12,323 bases of DNA. Origin: an uncultured Eubacteriales bacterium (GTDB taxonomy: Bacteria; Bacillota; Clostridia; Oscillospirales; Butyricicoccaceae). The translations under genes and the position numbers were made by a program. The stretch lies in assembly GCA_910586105.1 (NCBI GenBank), contig CAJUGU010000032.1, positions 19,097 through 31,419 of the forward strand, read 5' to 3'. The notes under the pieces are model-generated. The model searched no databases, was not told where the DNA came from, and was given only the letters and a program-made list of their open reading frames with translations. This document shows, one piece after another, positions 1 to 7,186 of the stretch; position 1 is the first letter of the stretch; the number at the start of each line of letters is the position of its first letter.

Positions 1-132
1 GGCAATTTCGCCGGCGCGCCTTTTGTGTTTGGATGAATCGATTGCGGACGGCGCAGCGTCCGCGTTTGCAGGCGCTGCGCCAAAGCGTTTTATGGTCTTT
101 GCCGTCCCGGGCAAGGTCGCCCCCGGAGGTCA
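1..132. other. Non-coding stretch downstream of the ABC permease gene, with two competing hairpins
   Basis: No credible gene is seen here. Two mutually exclusive inverted repeats are visible: GCGGACG/CGTCCGC (arms 44-50 and 57-63) and GGCGCAGCG/CGCTGCGCC (arms 50-58 and 73-81). Neither is followed by a T-run on the minus strand, so they do not form a standard intrinsic terminator for the permease gene, although they may still end or protect its transcript. An AscI-like palindrome GGCGCGCC sits at 13-20. A short plus-strand ORF through this stretch runs antisense into the permease gene and is not believed. Confidence 0.5.
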
Positions 133-2289
133 TTACGCACGGGCTGTAAGCGGGTATTCCGCGCCCGATGCAGCATTTTCATCCACCAGCGGGGAACCAA
201 GATGTTCGGTCAGCAGGTCTTCGGGGATCGTTTCCACCCGATAGGACAGATATACCACATTGCCGTCCATCAGCGTGACCATGACCTCTACGCCTGACAC
301 GACCCGCAGGCCGTAGCGGTCGCAATCTTCATTGGCGACTGCGCCTTCCAGCAGCCGGGCGATTTCATCCGGGTCGGAGACCGTGAACCACGAATCGGCT
401 CCGTCCTCCCCCCGGTCGCGATTGTCCGTGATCCGGACGGAGGAGACCTCCTCCACGGAAAGCGGCTGCGGGACAATATCCGCATATTCCGCAAGCAGCG
501 CAAGCGTCCGCTGATACGAGGGGTAGACCGCGACCTGATTGTTGAGCCGTACACGGCTCCCAACCGGCTTCGTTTCATCAAAGTAAGCGCTGAGCTCGAT
601 CGTAAAGACCGGCCCTTCCACAGCGGCCTGTTCCGGTGTAGCGTCAACGGCATCCGCCTGGACCGCTTTGACCAGCGCGTTCACCTGGCCGCTGTCACGC
701 AGCGTCTGGATCGACTTTTGCCGTAAACAATCGGTGACGACCGCGACCGGTTCCAGCTCCGGGTACTCCTTCATGTTCTCGGCAAAGCGGAACGCCTGAT
801 TGTGCCAGAACAGGTAATCCTCCGAATACAGCACCGAGTTGAGCAGTTCGGTCGATTCATCGGTAATGGGGATCGAATAGAACCGGAGCTTCTCCCGCCC
901 GAAGGGCAGCCCATAACGGATCGTGATATCGTAAAAGCCGTTCTCTCCCTGTAATTCCTTCTCCATATCGGCATCATAATAGCTCATATGCTTCGCATAA
1001 AGGAGGTCGAGGTTTTCCACGCCCAGCTCGGTCAGCCGCAGCATGGACTGCACGACCGCCGGGTCGGTCAGCCGTTCATCCGACGAAAAACCGTAATAAC
1101 GGCCGATGTTCGTACCCGTGTACTTTTCCTGCGTATACAGGTTGTACAGCTCGACCCATTCGACGCTGCTTTCCTTCGGGAGCCATTTGGAGTATCCGAA
1201 TATGTCCGCTTTCAAGCCCGCGGTCAGCGCCAGCGATGCGGCGGTGACCACGGCAAGCATCGGCAGGTGATGGAATGCCGAACGGATATCGGCGTCGTAG
1301 ATCGCTTCCATAACGCAGTGGCATACCGCCGTTCCCACTGCTGTAAACAACAGCATCCAGATCAGGACGGAATAGCCGAAGATCGAACTCAGGATACCGC
1401 CGAATGCCATGCCGGCCACCATGCAGACATACACCTTCAGCGGAAGCTTGAACGGTTCAAACGCGATCGCTTTCCCGGCGCGCTCGCTCCGGCGGATGCG
1501 GAACAGTACGAAAGACAGCGCCAGCGCGGCGATCCCCGCGGCCATGTAAACGGCCAGCATGACCGTTTCCATGGTTTGCAGCTCGCCTTCCATATCCAAA
1601 ACGCCCAAAACCGGGGAAAAATACCAGATCGAAATGTCGTTTATCGCGTGGGTCGGGTAAAAGGTATAGGCGAAAAACTCATAAATCTGTTTCACCACGG
1701 CCAGCGAGAACAGCGCCCAGCCATTTAAAACGATCGCGCAGATCGTATTGCCGCAGACCACTGTACACAGGATAGAAATACCGTAGATCACGAAGAACGA
1801 TAGCAGGTCGACCCCAATATATACGAACAGGTCGCCCCATACGATCGCACTGCCGAGGCCCGCGCCAATCGCGATCACGACTGCCAGCAGCCGCGCCGCG
1901 AGATACGCAGGCAGCACCAGCAACAGGCCGGTGAGGAACTTCGCCGCATACAGCGTTTCGCGGCGGATGGGAAGCGCGTGATAAAAATCCACCTGCCGCC
2001 GGTCGTGCAGGAACCGGAACAACGCAATGCCGCAAATCGCGGCCATCAGCACCAGGCCCAGCCGCGGGAACACTTCGCACAGGATATGCGGCAGATTTTC
2101 CAGCATCTGCTCCACGGCCTCCGCGCGATCCAGCCCCAGCTGGTTGCCGCGGCTGAAACCCTGTTGGATAAAGATCACGACGGGCAGCGGGGCCGCGAAC
2201 AGGAACCCTAATATGGACAGCGCCAACGCCCAGATATTCCGGCGCGCTTCGTCGCGGACCAGCTTAAAGGATAAGTTTTTTGACGTCAT
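133..2289 (-). CDS. ABC-2 type transporter permease with a large C-terminal soluble domain
   Basis: This is a 718-residue membrane protein, the presumed permease partner of the ATPase encoded just upstream. About nine hydrophobic segments are visible at roughly residues 20-42, 76-94, 115-145, 153-180, 183-205, 243-263, 287-305, 306-330 and 343-360. A polar, probably extracytoplasmic domain of about 350 residues follows. A cytoplasmic-looking DFYHALPIRRETLY motif sits near residues 101-114; this and the long C-terminal domain recall clostridial ABC permeases that accompany YtrA-type regulators (my recollection is the DUF6449 group). The ORF can be opened at a GTG at 2310, but GGAGG lies nine bases before the ATG at 2289, so I choose 2289. 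The gene overlaps the end of the ATPase gene by 26 bases, implying coupling. The substrate is unknown; related cassettes respond to cell-envelope stress, but that is inference. Confidence 0.85.
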   Translation of the reverse strand: MTSKNLSFKLVRDEARRNIWALALSILGFLFAAPLPVVIFIQQGFSRGNQLGLDRAEAVEQMLENLPHILCEVFPRLGLVLMAAICGIALFRFLHDRRQVDFYHALPIRRETLYAAKFLTGLLLVLPAYLAARLLAVVIAIGAGLGSAIVWGDLFVYIGVDLLSFFVIYGISILCTVVCGNTICAIVLNGWALFSLAVVKQIYEFFAYTFYPTHAINDISIWYFSPVLGVLDMEGELQTMETVMLAVYMAAGIAALALSFVLFRIRRSERAGKAIAFEPFKLPLKVYVCMVAGMAFGGILSSIFGYSVLIWMLLFTAVGTAVCHCVMEAIYDADIRSAFHHLPMLAVVTAASLALTAGLKADIFGYSKWLPKESSVEWVELYNLYTQEKYTGTNIGRYYGFSSDERLTDPAVVQSMLRLTELGVENLDLLYAKHMSYYDADMEKELQGENGFYDITIRYGLPFGREKLRFYSIPITDESTELLNSVLYSEDYLFWHNQAFRFAENMKEYPELEPVAVVTDCLRQKSIQTLRDSGQVNALVKAVQADAVDATPEQAAVEGPVFTIELSAYFDETKPVGSRVRLNNQVAVYPSYQRTLALLAEYADIVPQPLSVEEVSSVRITDNRDRGEDGADSWFTVSDPDEIARLLEGAVANEDCDRYGLRVVSGVEVMVTLMDGNVVYLSYRVETIPEDLLTEHLGSPLVDENAASGAEYPLTARA

Positions 2290-3163
2290 AGCCCGCCACC
2301 TCCGTTTCACTGATAAAGATTTCCTCCAGCGTCAGCGGGAGCATTTCAAAGAACAGCGGCTGGATCGCGCTGAACTCGCGCTTGATATCCTCCGCGGTGC
2401 CGCGCACGACCAGCGTATGCAGAGAGCCTCGCTGTTCCTGCGTCAAAATCTTGATGCGGGAGAATACCGTATCCGCCCCGTCCCCGGTGAAAATGACCTG
2501 CAATTTGTGGATTCCAAGCCGCATCTCATCCAGATCGCGGGAAAACAGGATCCCGCCGCGATGCAGCAGGCCAACGTGATCGCAGATATCTTCCAGCTCG
2601 CGCAGGTTGTGCGACGCAATGACCGGGGTCATCCCCCGTTCGGCGACGTCTTCCGCGAACAGGCTTTTCACGGTTTGCCGCATCACCGGGTCGAGGCCGT
2701 CGAAGGTTTCGTCGCAAAACAGGTAATCCGCCCCAGAGCAGATCCCGCAGATCACGGACACCTGTTTTTTCATGCCTTTGGAGAAGGTGCGCAGCTTACG
2801 GCGCGGATCCAGCCCGAAGGCCTGCATCAGGCGTTCCCAGCGCGGCTGGTCGAAATTCGGGTAATAGATCCGGTAGTAGTTTTTCAATTCCTCCGGGGAG
2901 CAGCCCGGGAAGAAATATTGTTCATCCGAAATATAGAAGCAACGGCGCTTTACCATGAGATTTTCAAATATATCCTCGCCGTCGATCTTCAATCCGCCCT
3001 CGTCCGGGCGCAGGATACCAGCCAGCATCCGCAGGAATGTCGATTTACCCGCACCGTTCGAGCCGATCAGCCCAAAGACGGACGAGTCGCGGATCTCCGC
3101 GCATACGTGGTCGAGCGCAAGCACATCGTCAAACCGCTTGGTGATAGACTCTGCAACGATCAT
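2264..3163 (-). CDS. ABC transporter ATP-binding protein (YtrB-like)
   Basis: A 299-residue nucleotide-binding subunit that should hydrolyse ATP to drive the permease encoded downstream. Landmarks in order are Walker A GSNGAGKST at about 34-42, a Q-loop glutamine near 82 in ISDEQYFFPG, a signature-like TFSKGMKKQ at about 126-134, Walker B YLFCDE at 147-152 with the catalytic Glu present, the D-loop DGLDP, and the switch histidine near 185 (ASHNL). The C-terminal 90 or so residues are a typical accessory extension. The start ATG at 3163 overlaps the stop of the regulator gene (ATGA) and has AAGGAGG a few bases upstream, so it is translationally coupled. All catalytic motifs are intact. Family assignment is firm; transported substrate is not known. 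Confidence 0.92.
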   Translation of the reverse strand: MIVAESITKRFDDVLALDHVCAEIRDSSVFGLIGSNGAGKSTFLRMLAGILRPDEGGLKIDGEDIFENLMVKRRCFYISDEQYFFPGCSPEELKNYYRIYYPNFDQPRWERLMQAFGLDPRRKLRTFSKGMKKQVSVICGICSGADYLFCDETFDGLDPVMRQTVKSLFAEDVAERGMTPVIASHNLRELEDICDHVGLLHRGGILFSRDLDEMRLGIHKLQVIFTGDGADTVFSRIKILTQEQRGSLHTLVVRGTAEDIKREFSAIQPLFFEMLPLTLEEIFISETEVAGYDVKKLIL

Positions 3164-3528
3164 TCGGCACCCTCCTTTTCCATGATCCAGCCTGCGATCG
3201 CAACGTCGTCCGCGCCGAGGGCGCGGGCGGCCTTCGCCAGCTCACGCAGCTGGACGCAGATCTCCGCAAGACGCCGCTCCTTTAAGGATGCGCCGTCGGC
3301 GGATACGAAATTTCCTCTTCCTTTCACGGAATAGATCACCCCTTTGGATTCCAACAGCGCGAACGCACGCTGTATCGTATTTGGATTGATGGACAGCTCG
3401 GCTGCCAGCTGCCGTACACTTGGCATTTGAGCGTCCGCGTTGTAAACGCCGTGTACGATCATATCCTCAATGCCTCCCGCGACCTGTTCGTAGATCGGGC
3501 GCGCATCTCGGTAGTCGATATTCAGCAT
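3160..3528 (-). CDS. GntR-family transcriptional regulator, YtrA subfamily
   Basis: A 122-residue regulator, the usual short length for YtrA-type GntR proteins, which lack a large effector domain. The winged helix covers roughly residues 10-76: PIYEQVAGGIEDMIVHG is the first helix, PSVRQLAAELSINPNTIQRA the helix-turn-helix (about 36-55), and GVIYSVKGRGNFV the wing. A short helical tail follows for dimerisation. Two adjacent ATGs exist (3531 and 3528); GGGAGG lies only three bases from the first but six from the second, so 3528 is preferred, weakly. It is first in an operon with the ABC ATPase and permease and overlaps the ATPase start. A dyad matching the YtrA box covers its own promoter, so it probably represses the whole cassette. 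The inducer is unknown. Confidence 0.93.
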   Translation of the reverse strand: MLNIDYRDARPIYEQVAGGIEDMIVHGVYNADAQMPSVRQLAAELSINPNTIQRAFALLESKGVIYSVKGRGNFVSADGASLKERRLAEICVQLRELAKAARALGADDVAIAGWIMEKEGAE

Positions 3529-3550
3529 CATCGTCCTCCCTTCTGTATCG

Positions 3551-3575
3551 CGTGTATTATCCTAGCTAGTACACT
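3551..3575. promoter_or_regulatory. Probable YtrA-type operator of the ABC cassette
   Basis: On the plus strand CGTGTA, then 13 bases, then TACACT form an inverted repeat; the symmetry extends inward to GTGTAYTA and TARTACAC. The layout agrees with the AGTGTA-N13-TACACT box that I recall for Bacillus subtilis YtrA, with one outer base differing. It begins just downstream of the -10 box and covers the expected transcription start at about 3570, an ideal position for repression by the regulator it precedes. The dyad is seen directly; binding is inferred. Confidence 0.82.
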
Positions 3576-3576
3576 C

Positions 3577-3605
3577 AGTATACCCTTCCCGCGCCGGTTT
3601 GTCAA
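3577..3605 (-). promoter_or_regulatory. SigmaA-type promoter of the gntR-ABC operon
   Basis: Reading the minus strand, a perfect -35 TTGACA (3605-3600) is followed after 17 bases by the -10 TATACT (3582-3577). This is close to full consensus, and transcription should begin near 3570, giving a leader of about 40 bases. Such a strong promoter under an overlapping operator suits a tightly repressed, inducible cassette. Confidence 0.85.
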
Positions 3606-3840
3606 GAGGATTTTTGATATTGTCGCTGCAAATCCCTCTGCTCTCCAAAACTTCACCTGAAAATTTAACCTTTTTACGCAGGAGAACGCCGCAGAAATCG
3701 CAGCATTTACAGGATCGCCCCTTCCGAAAATCATTCGCGAATCATTCCGCGCCGCCCAACTCTGCGGCTCTCCGCCGTCAAAAGATTCCCGGCCGCAGCA
3801 ACTGCCTCCCGCGGCTATGCTTTTGTATCGGGCGGCACAC
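3606..3840. other. Intergenic stretch without a recognised gene
   Basis: This lies between the terminator of glgA and the promoter of the ABC cassette. I see no gene with a ribosome binding site or recognisable protein on either strand; ORFs crossing it are short and of low-complexity composition. The only local structure noticed is a short direct repeat, AATCATTCGCG then AATCATTCCGCG, at 3729-3751. Confidence 0.5.
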
Positions 3841-3870
3841 CAAAAAGAGCGGCGCTTTCCAGCGCCGCTC
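3841..3870 (-). terminator. Intrinsic terminator after glgA
   Basis: On the minus strand a perfect ten-pair stem, GAGCGGCGCT with AGCGCCGCTC and a four-base GGAA loop, is followed immediately by TTTTT. It sits 33 bases beyond the glgA stop and is the clearest Rho-independent terminator in the window, marking the end of the glycogen operon. Confidence 0.93.
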
Positions 3871-3903
3871 CAAAGTGCAGTATCCTGAACCGCTGCGCCC
3901 GTC

Positions 3904-5331
3904 TTACAGCGACTGGTACAGCTCAATATATTTATCCGCCGACGTATCCCAGCTGAAATCGCTTTCGAGACCGCTTTGCACCAGCTTTTTCCATGCCGGT
4001 TTATTGTTGCGGAAGACCTCGCACGCTTCCCGGATCACGTGCAGCATATCGTGCGCGTTATAGCTAGCGAACGTAAAGCCGTTGCCGGTGCCGAGGTAAT
4101 CGACGAATGCGGTGACGGTATCCCGCAGGCCGCCGGTCTCGCGCACGACCGGGATCGTGCCATAACGCAATGAGATCATTTGCGCAAGGCCGCAAGGCTC
4201 GCTCTTCGAGGGCATCAGGAAGATGTCCGAGCCGGCATAGATCCGCTGCGCCAGCTCGCCGGAGAACATGATCGACGCCGAGATCTTTTCGGGATAACGC
4301 CGCTTGGCTTCCAGGAACATCTGTTCATAGCGCCATTCGCCCTTGCCAAGGACGATCAGCCGCACATCCTCCTGAAGCAGGTCGTCCAGGACGGCCTCCA
4401 GCAGGTCAAAGCCCTTGTGGTCGGCAAACCGGGAGACCATGCCGATCACCGGCACGTCCTCATCGCCTTCCAGGCCGCACAGCTCGAGCAGCTTCCGCTT
4501 GTTCGTCAGCTTGCCTTCGGGCTTCTTCGGGCCGTAATTAGCGAACAGGAACGGGTCAGTCATGGGGTCGAGCATTTCCATATCGATGCCATTCAGGATG
4601 CCGTGCAGCTTATAGCTGTTCGTGCGGAGCACCGAATCGAGCCGGTGGCCATAATAAGCCGTCTGGATCTCCTGCGCGTAGGTCGGGGAAACCGTCGTGA
4701 CTGCGGTCGCCGCGACGATCGCCGACTTCATCAGGTTGACGTCGCCATCCATCGCCATGAAGCCCGAGCGGAAATGCGCGTCGTCGATGCCAAGCACATA
4801 TTCCAGGATCTCCCGTCCATACTGCCCCTGATACTGGATGTTATGGATCGTGAAAACGGTCTTGATGCCCCAGTAATACGGGCGGGCGGCGAACATCAGG
4901 TTATAGTAGACCGGCACAAGGGCGGTCTGCCAGTCGTTGCAGTTGATGATATCGGGCTTGAAATCAATGTCGGGAAGGATCTCAAGCACAGCTTTGGAAA
5001 AATAAGCAAACCGCTCCGCGTCGTCATACTCGCCGTAGATCTGGGCGCGGGCGAAATAATATTCGTTGTCAATAAAGTAGTATTCTACGCCGTCCAGCTC
5101 ATACTGGAACACGCCGCAATACTGGTTGCGCCAGCCGAGGCGGACATAAGCGTTCTTGAGGTAAGTAAACTTCTCGCGCCAGTCGGGCTTGATCGCGCTG
5201 TAAAGCGGGCAAAAGACCTTGACCTCATGCCCTTTTGCCGCGAGCGCCTTGGGCAGCGAACCGGCAACGTCACCGAGTCCGCCGGTCTTGATAAACGGGG
5301 CGACTTCGCTGGCAACATACATGACTTTCAT
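3904..5331 (-). CDS. glgA: Glycogen synthase (ADP-glucose type, GT5)
   Basis: This 475-residue enzyme transfers glucose from ADP-glucose to the non-reducing end of an alpha-1,4-glucan, in the cytoplasm. The N-terminal motif KTGGLGDV (15-22) is the ADP-glucose binding signature. HNIQYQGQYG in the N-terminal half and SEPCGLAQMISLRYGTIPVV with RETGGLRDTV in the C-terminal half give both Rossmann-like lobes of the GT-B fold, including the conserved Glu-Pro-Cys-Gly element. Length matches the bacterial family (about 475-480). The open frame continues 112 codons upstream, but that part is repeat-derived and low in similarity to anything; the ATG at 5331 has GGAGG eight bases before it and begins MKVMYVASEVAPF as expected. 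It is last in the glg set, separated from glgD by an unusual 709-base spacer, and is closed by a strong terminator. Confidence 0.97.
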   Translation of the reverse strand: MKVMYVASEVAPFIKTGGLGDVAGSLPKALAAKGHEVKVFCPLYSAIKPDWREKFTYLKNAYVRLGWRNQYCGVFQYELDGVEYYFIDNEYYFARAQIYGEYDDAERFAYFSKAVLEILPDIDFKPDIINCNDWQTALVPVYYNLMFAARPYYWGIKTVFTIHNIQYQGQYGREILEYVLGIDDAHFRSGFMAMDGDVNLMKSAIVAATAVTTVSPTYAQEIQTAYYGHRLDSVLRTNSYKLHGILNGIDMEMLDPMTDPFLFANYGPKKPEGKLTNKRKLLELCGLEGDEDVPVIGMVSRFADHKGFDLLEAVLDDLLQEDVRLIVLGKGEWRYEQMFLEAKRRYPEKISASIMFSGELAQRIYAGSDIFLMPSKSEPCGLAQMISLRYGTIPVVRETGGLRDTVTAFVDYLGTGNGFTFASYNAHDMLHVIREACEVFRNNKPAWKKLVQSGLESDFSWDTSADKYIELYQSL

Positions 5332-5453
5332 AAGATAAACCTCCGTTTTCTCCGGTTGCAGGATTTGAGATAGCGGGTGCGTAAAGGATGACCTCGGCGG
5401 ACAGCAGGCCGCCTTTCTATACTCACGTTCCGAAAATTTTGCCGATCCTGCCA

Positions 5454-5485
5454 CTTCGTCCCGCCGTCCTTTTGGCGGGGCGAAG
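5454..5485. repeat. Twelve-pair inverted repeat upstream of glgA
   Basis: Arms CTTCGTCCCGCC (5454-5465) and GGCGGGGCGAAG (5474-5485) surround an eight-base loop. They pair fully apart from one position, which is a G-U wobble if read as plus-strand RNA. There is no T-run after it on the minus strand, so it is not an ordinary terminator for glgD. Confidence 0.7.
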
Positions 5486-5512
5486 ACGCACGCAGAAAAG
5501 TCTTTGACCGCG

Positions 5513-5622
5513 CCAATCCCGCCCGCAGGCGAGAACGGGATTCCAAAGGGACGAGTCCCTTTGGCGCCGTCCGCGCAGGACCGGGGGCCAAGGGCAGCGC
5601 CCCGGCGCCCGCCGCGTAGGCG
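5513..5622 (-). repeat. Diverged inverted copy of the dispersed GC-rich repeat unit
   Basis: Bases 5513-5581 match the reverse complement of 12198-12267 at about 61 of 70 positions by hand alignment, with one single-base gap; the half ending in GTCCGCGCAGGAC is nearly identical. The match resumes with GCCCGCCGCGTAGGCG (5607-5622) after about 25 unrelated bases that form their own CCGGGG/CCCCGG hairpin. The core is a palindrome with arms CCAAAGGGAC and GTCCCTTTGG (5543-5564). The modular arrangement suggests a mobile or recombining intergenic repeat family. Confidence 0.8.
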
Positions 5623-5737
5623 AAGCAAACGGCAGGATTCAACGTTCGCGGGTATATGCGCCCCCAAAGAGACGATACGGAAATCCGGCGCAGGGACGAT
5701 CTCTGTCCGGATGGAGCATTTGCCGTACAGGATGAAA

Positions 5738-5757
5738 GCGGAAGCAAGTGCTTCCGC
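5738..5757. repeat. Nine-pair inverted repeat in the glgD-glgA spacer
   Basis: Arms GCGGAAGCA and TGCTTCCGC flank a two-base centre; read on the minus strand the hairpin is followed by TTTC only, so it would at best be a weak terminator. The adjacent GCCTGTTTG (5756-5764) also pairs with CAAACAGGC (5816-5824), enclosing the CAGATC/GATCTG hairpin and making a larger branched fold. Confidence 0.65.
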
Positions 5758-5830
5758 CTGTTTGCTTCGGAAAGATCGATTTTTTCATCAACAGATCGGA
5801 CGATCTGAAAACGGTCAAACAGGCTGAAAA

Positions 5831-5857
5831 GAACGCCGGCCTCCCCGCATGGCGTTC
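5831..5857 (-). terminator. Possible weak intrinsic terminator downstream of glgD
   Basis: On the minus strand GAACGCC and GGCGTTC form a seven-pair stem around a 13-base loop, followed by TTTTC. The stem is short and the loop long, and it lies about 184 bases after the glgD stop, so termination would be partial. If real, it would lower glgA transcription relative to glgBCD. Confidence 0.35.
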
Positions 5858-5959
5858 GGCCTGCTCTGCGGCGCGGACGGCTGGAAGCCGTTCCGGCATG
5901 ATCCCGCCGCCAGCGCATACGCTTCTGCCAAAGCGGCGCGCATGGAGCGGGGCTGGCCC

Positions 5960-5988
5960 TGCCGCCGCAGGCAGCGCCTGCGGCGGCA
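5960..5988. repeat. Perfect 13-pair inverted repeat just after glgD
   Basis: Arms TGCCGCCGCAGGC (5960-5972) and GCCTGCGGCGGCA (5976-5988) are exact reverse complements around a three-base AGC centre. This is the strongest hairpin in the spacer and lacks a T-run on either side. It resembles processing or RNA-protecting hairpins between operon genes more than a terminator, but no function is shown. Confidence 0.85.
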
Positions 5989-6040
5989 AAGCCTCCCGAT
6001 CCCCGGAGAGTTCGCAGAGCCTCCGGCAACCCGAAAGCGG

Positions 6041-7171
6041 TCAGATGACCGCGCTCTTCCCGATCACGACCGGGTAATTCTCGTGTCCCATCATGGTGCG
6101 GCCCTCGCGGACGGTCACGCCGCGGTCGGCAATGATGTAATCCAGCGACGCACCGGACAGGATGCGGCCATTCTCCATGATGATCGAGTTCTTGACCTCG
6201 GCGTCCTTCTCGATCACGACGTCGCGGAACAGGACGCAGTTGCTGACCTTGCCCTCGATATGGCAACCATCCGCGATCAGCGAATCCTGCACGTCGGCCT
6301 TATCGCCATAATATGCCGGGGCTTCGTCATAAATGCGGGTGAAGATCGGGCGCGAACGGAGGAACAGCTCGTCGCGGATATCCTTATCCAGAATGTCCAT
6401 GTTCGCCTGGAAATAATCCTTCGCGTCGAAGATCTTCATGGTATATTCGTTAAACACGTAAGCGCCGACCTTATCGTCGATCAGGGCGCGGGTAAGCATC
6501 TCGCGCTCGAAGTGGGTGCAGTTGTGCGCCACGCAGTCAGCGATCAGGTGGATGAGGTACGCGCGGCTCATGACGTATACGCCCATCGACTCATAACGGC
6601 ACTTGCCGTCGTTGTGATCGCCCACGCGGATGTCCACGACTTCGCGGCGGCGGGACAGCTCGCAGTAAGTCGCAAACTGGTTATCCACCTGACGGCGCTT
6701 GGTGACGACCATCGTTACGTCGTTGCCGCTCTTGCGGTGCTGCTCGACCACATCGTCCAGCGCGACGTTGGCGATCACGTCGCCGTCGGCCAGCACAACA
6801 TAGTCCGCACGGTTCTTTTGCAGGTAGTCGATCGCGCCGGCCAGCGCGTCGATCTTGCCGCGATACTCGCCGGTGACCAGCGGGGACGCCTTGCGCGAAT
6901 AGGAATACGGCGGCAGCAGCGTCACGCCGGCGTTCTTACGGGACATATCCCAGTCCTTTGCCGAACCGATGTGGTCGATCAGCGACTGGTACTTATCCTT
7001 CATCAGGATGCCCACGCGGAAAATGCCCGAATTGACCATGTTGGAAAGCATGAAGTCGATCACGCGGTAACGGCCGCCAAACTGCACCGCCGACACGGTG
7101 CGGTGGTCGGTCAGCTCGCGAAGATCGTTGTCTGTATCAAATGCAAAAATAACGCCCAATACGTTTTTCAT
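6041..7171 (-). CDS. glgD: Glucose-1-phosphate adenylyltransferase subunit GlgD
   Basis: A 376-residue paralogue of GlgC that forms the non-catalytic or modulating subunit of ADP-glucose pyrophosphorylase in Bacillota. It opens with MKNVLGVIFAFDTDNDLREL, typical of GlgD, in place of the GGQGSRL nucleotide loop found in GlgC, and has LADGDVIAN where GlgC has LSGDHIYKM. Both changes fit loss of independent catalysis. The N-terminal two thirds are a nucleotidyltransferase-like fold (QFGGRYRVIDFMLSNMVNSG near 30-49); the last 100 or so residues are hexapeptide-like beta-helix repeats. AAGGAGG precedes the ATG by ten bases, and only 15 bases separate it from glgC, so the two subunits are co-translated. 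Family knowledge says GlgD raises GlgC activity in a heterotetramer; that is not shown here directly. Confidence 0.96.
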   Translation of the reverse strand: MKNVLGVIFAFDTDNDLRELTDHRTVSAVQFGGRYRVIDFMLSNMVNSGIFRVGILMKDKYQSLIDHIGSAKDWDMSRKNAGVTLLPPYSYSRKASPLVTGEYRGKIDALAGAIDYLQKNRADYVVLADGDVIANVALDDVVEQHRKSGNDVTMVVTKRRQVDNQFATYCELSRRREVVDIRVGDHNDGKCRYESMGVYVMSRAYLIHLIADCVAHNCTHFEREMLTRALIDDKVGAYVFNEYTMKIFDAKDYFQANMDILDKDIRDELFLRSRPIFTRIYDEAPAYYGDKADVQDSLIADGCHIEGKVSNCVLFRDVVIEKDAEVKNSIIMENGRILSGASLDYIIADRGVTVREGRTMMGHENYPVVIGKSAVI

Positions 7172-7186
7172 TGTCGTAAATCCTCC

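Larger units (their letters stand above)
5332..6040. other. 709-bp non-coding, hairpin-rich spacer between glgD and glgA
   Basis: No gene is credible here: frames through it are arginine/proline-rich read-through of GC-rich repeats. The stretch is instead packed with inverted repeats, listed separately below, plus one copy of the dispersed repeat family found at the right window edge. Smaller ones include ACGGCT/AGCCGT (5877-5891) and CAGATC/GATCTG (5792-5807), and a seven-pair palindrome GCGGTCA/TGACCGC (6037-6052) lies over the glgD stop codon. A weak promoter for glgA cannot be excluded (TATAGA read on the minus strand near 5420, without a good -35). The gap may alter glgA expression relative to glgBCD. 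Confidence 0.75.

Noticed and set aside
44..81. Intrinsic terminator for the permease gene
   Set aside because: Good stems exist but no T-run follows on the minus strand.
4180..5373. Plus-strand 397-codon frame opposite glgA, with similar long frames opposite the ABC genes (2027-3334) and glgB (8741-9619, 9650-10588)
   Set aside because: All lie antisense to conserved genes with intact motifs, and arise from codon bias that suppresses stops in that frame.
5332..5667. N-terminal extension of glgA by 112 codons
   Set aside because: The extension translates repeat DNA, while the ATG at 5331 has a GGAGG site and gives the conserved GlgA beginning.
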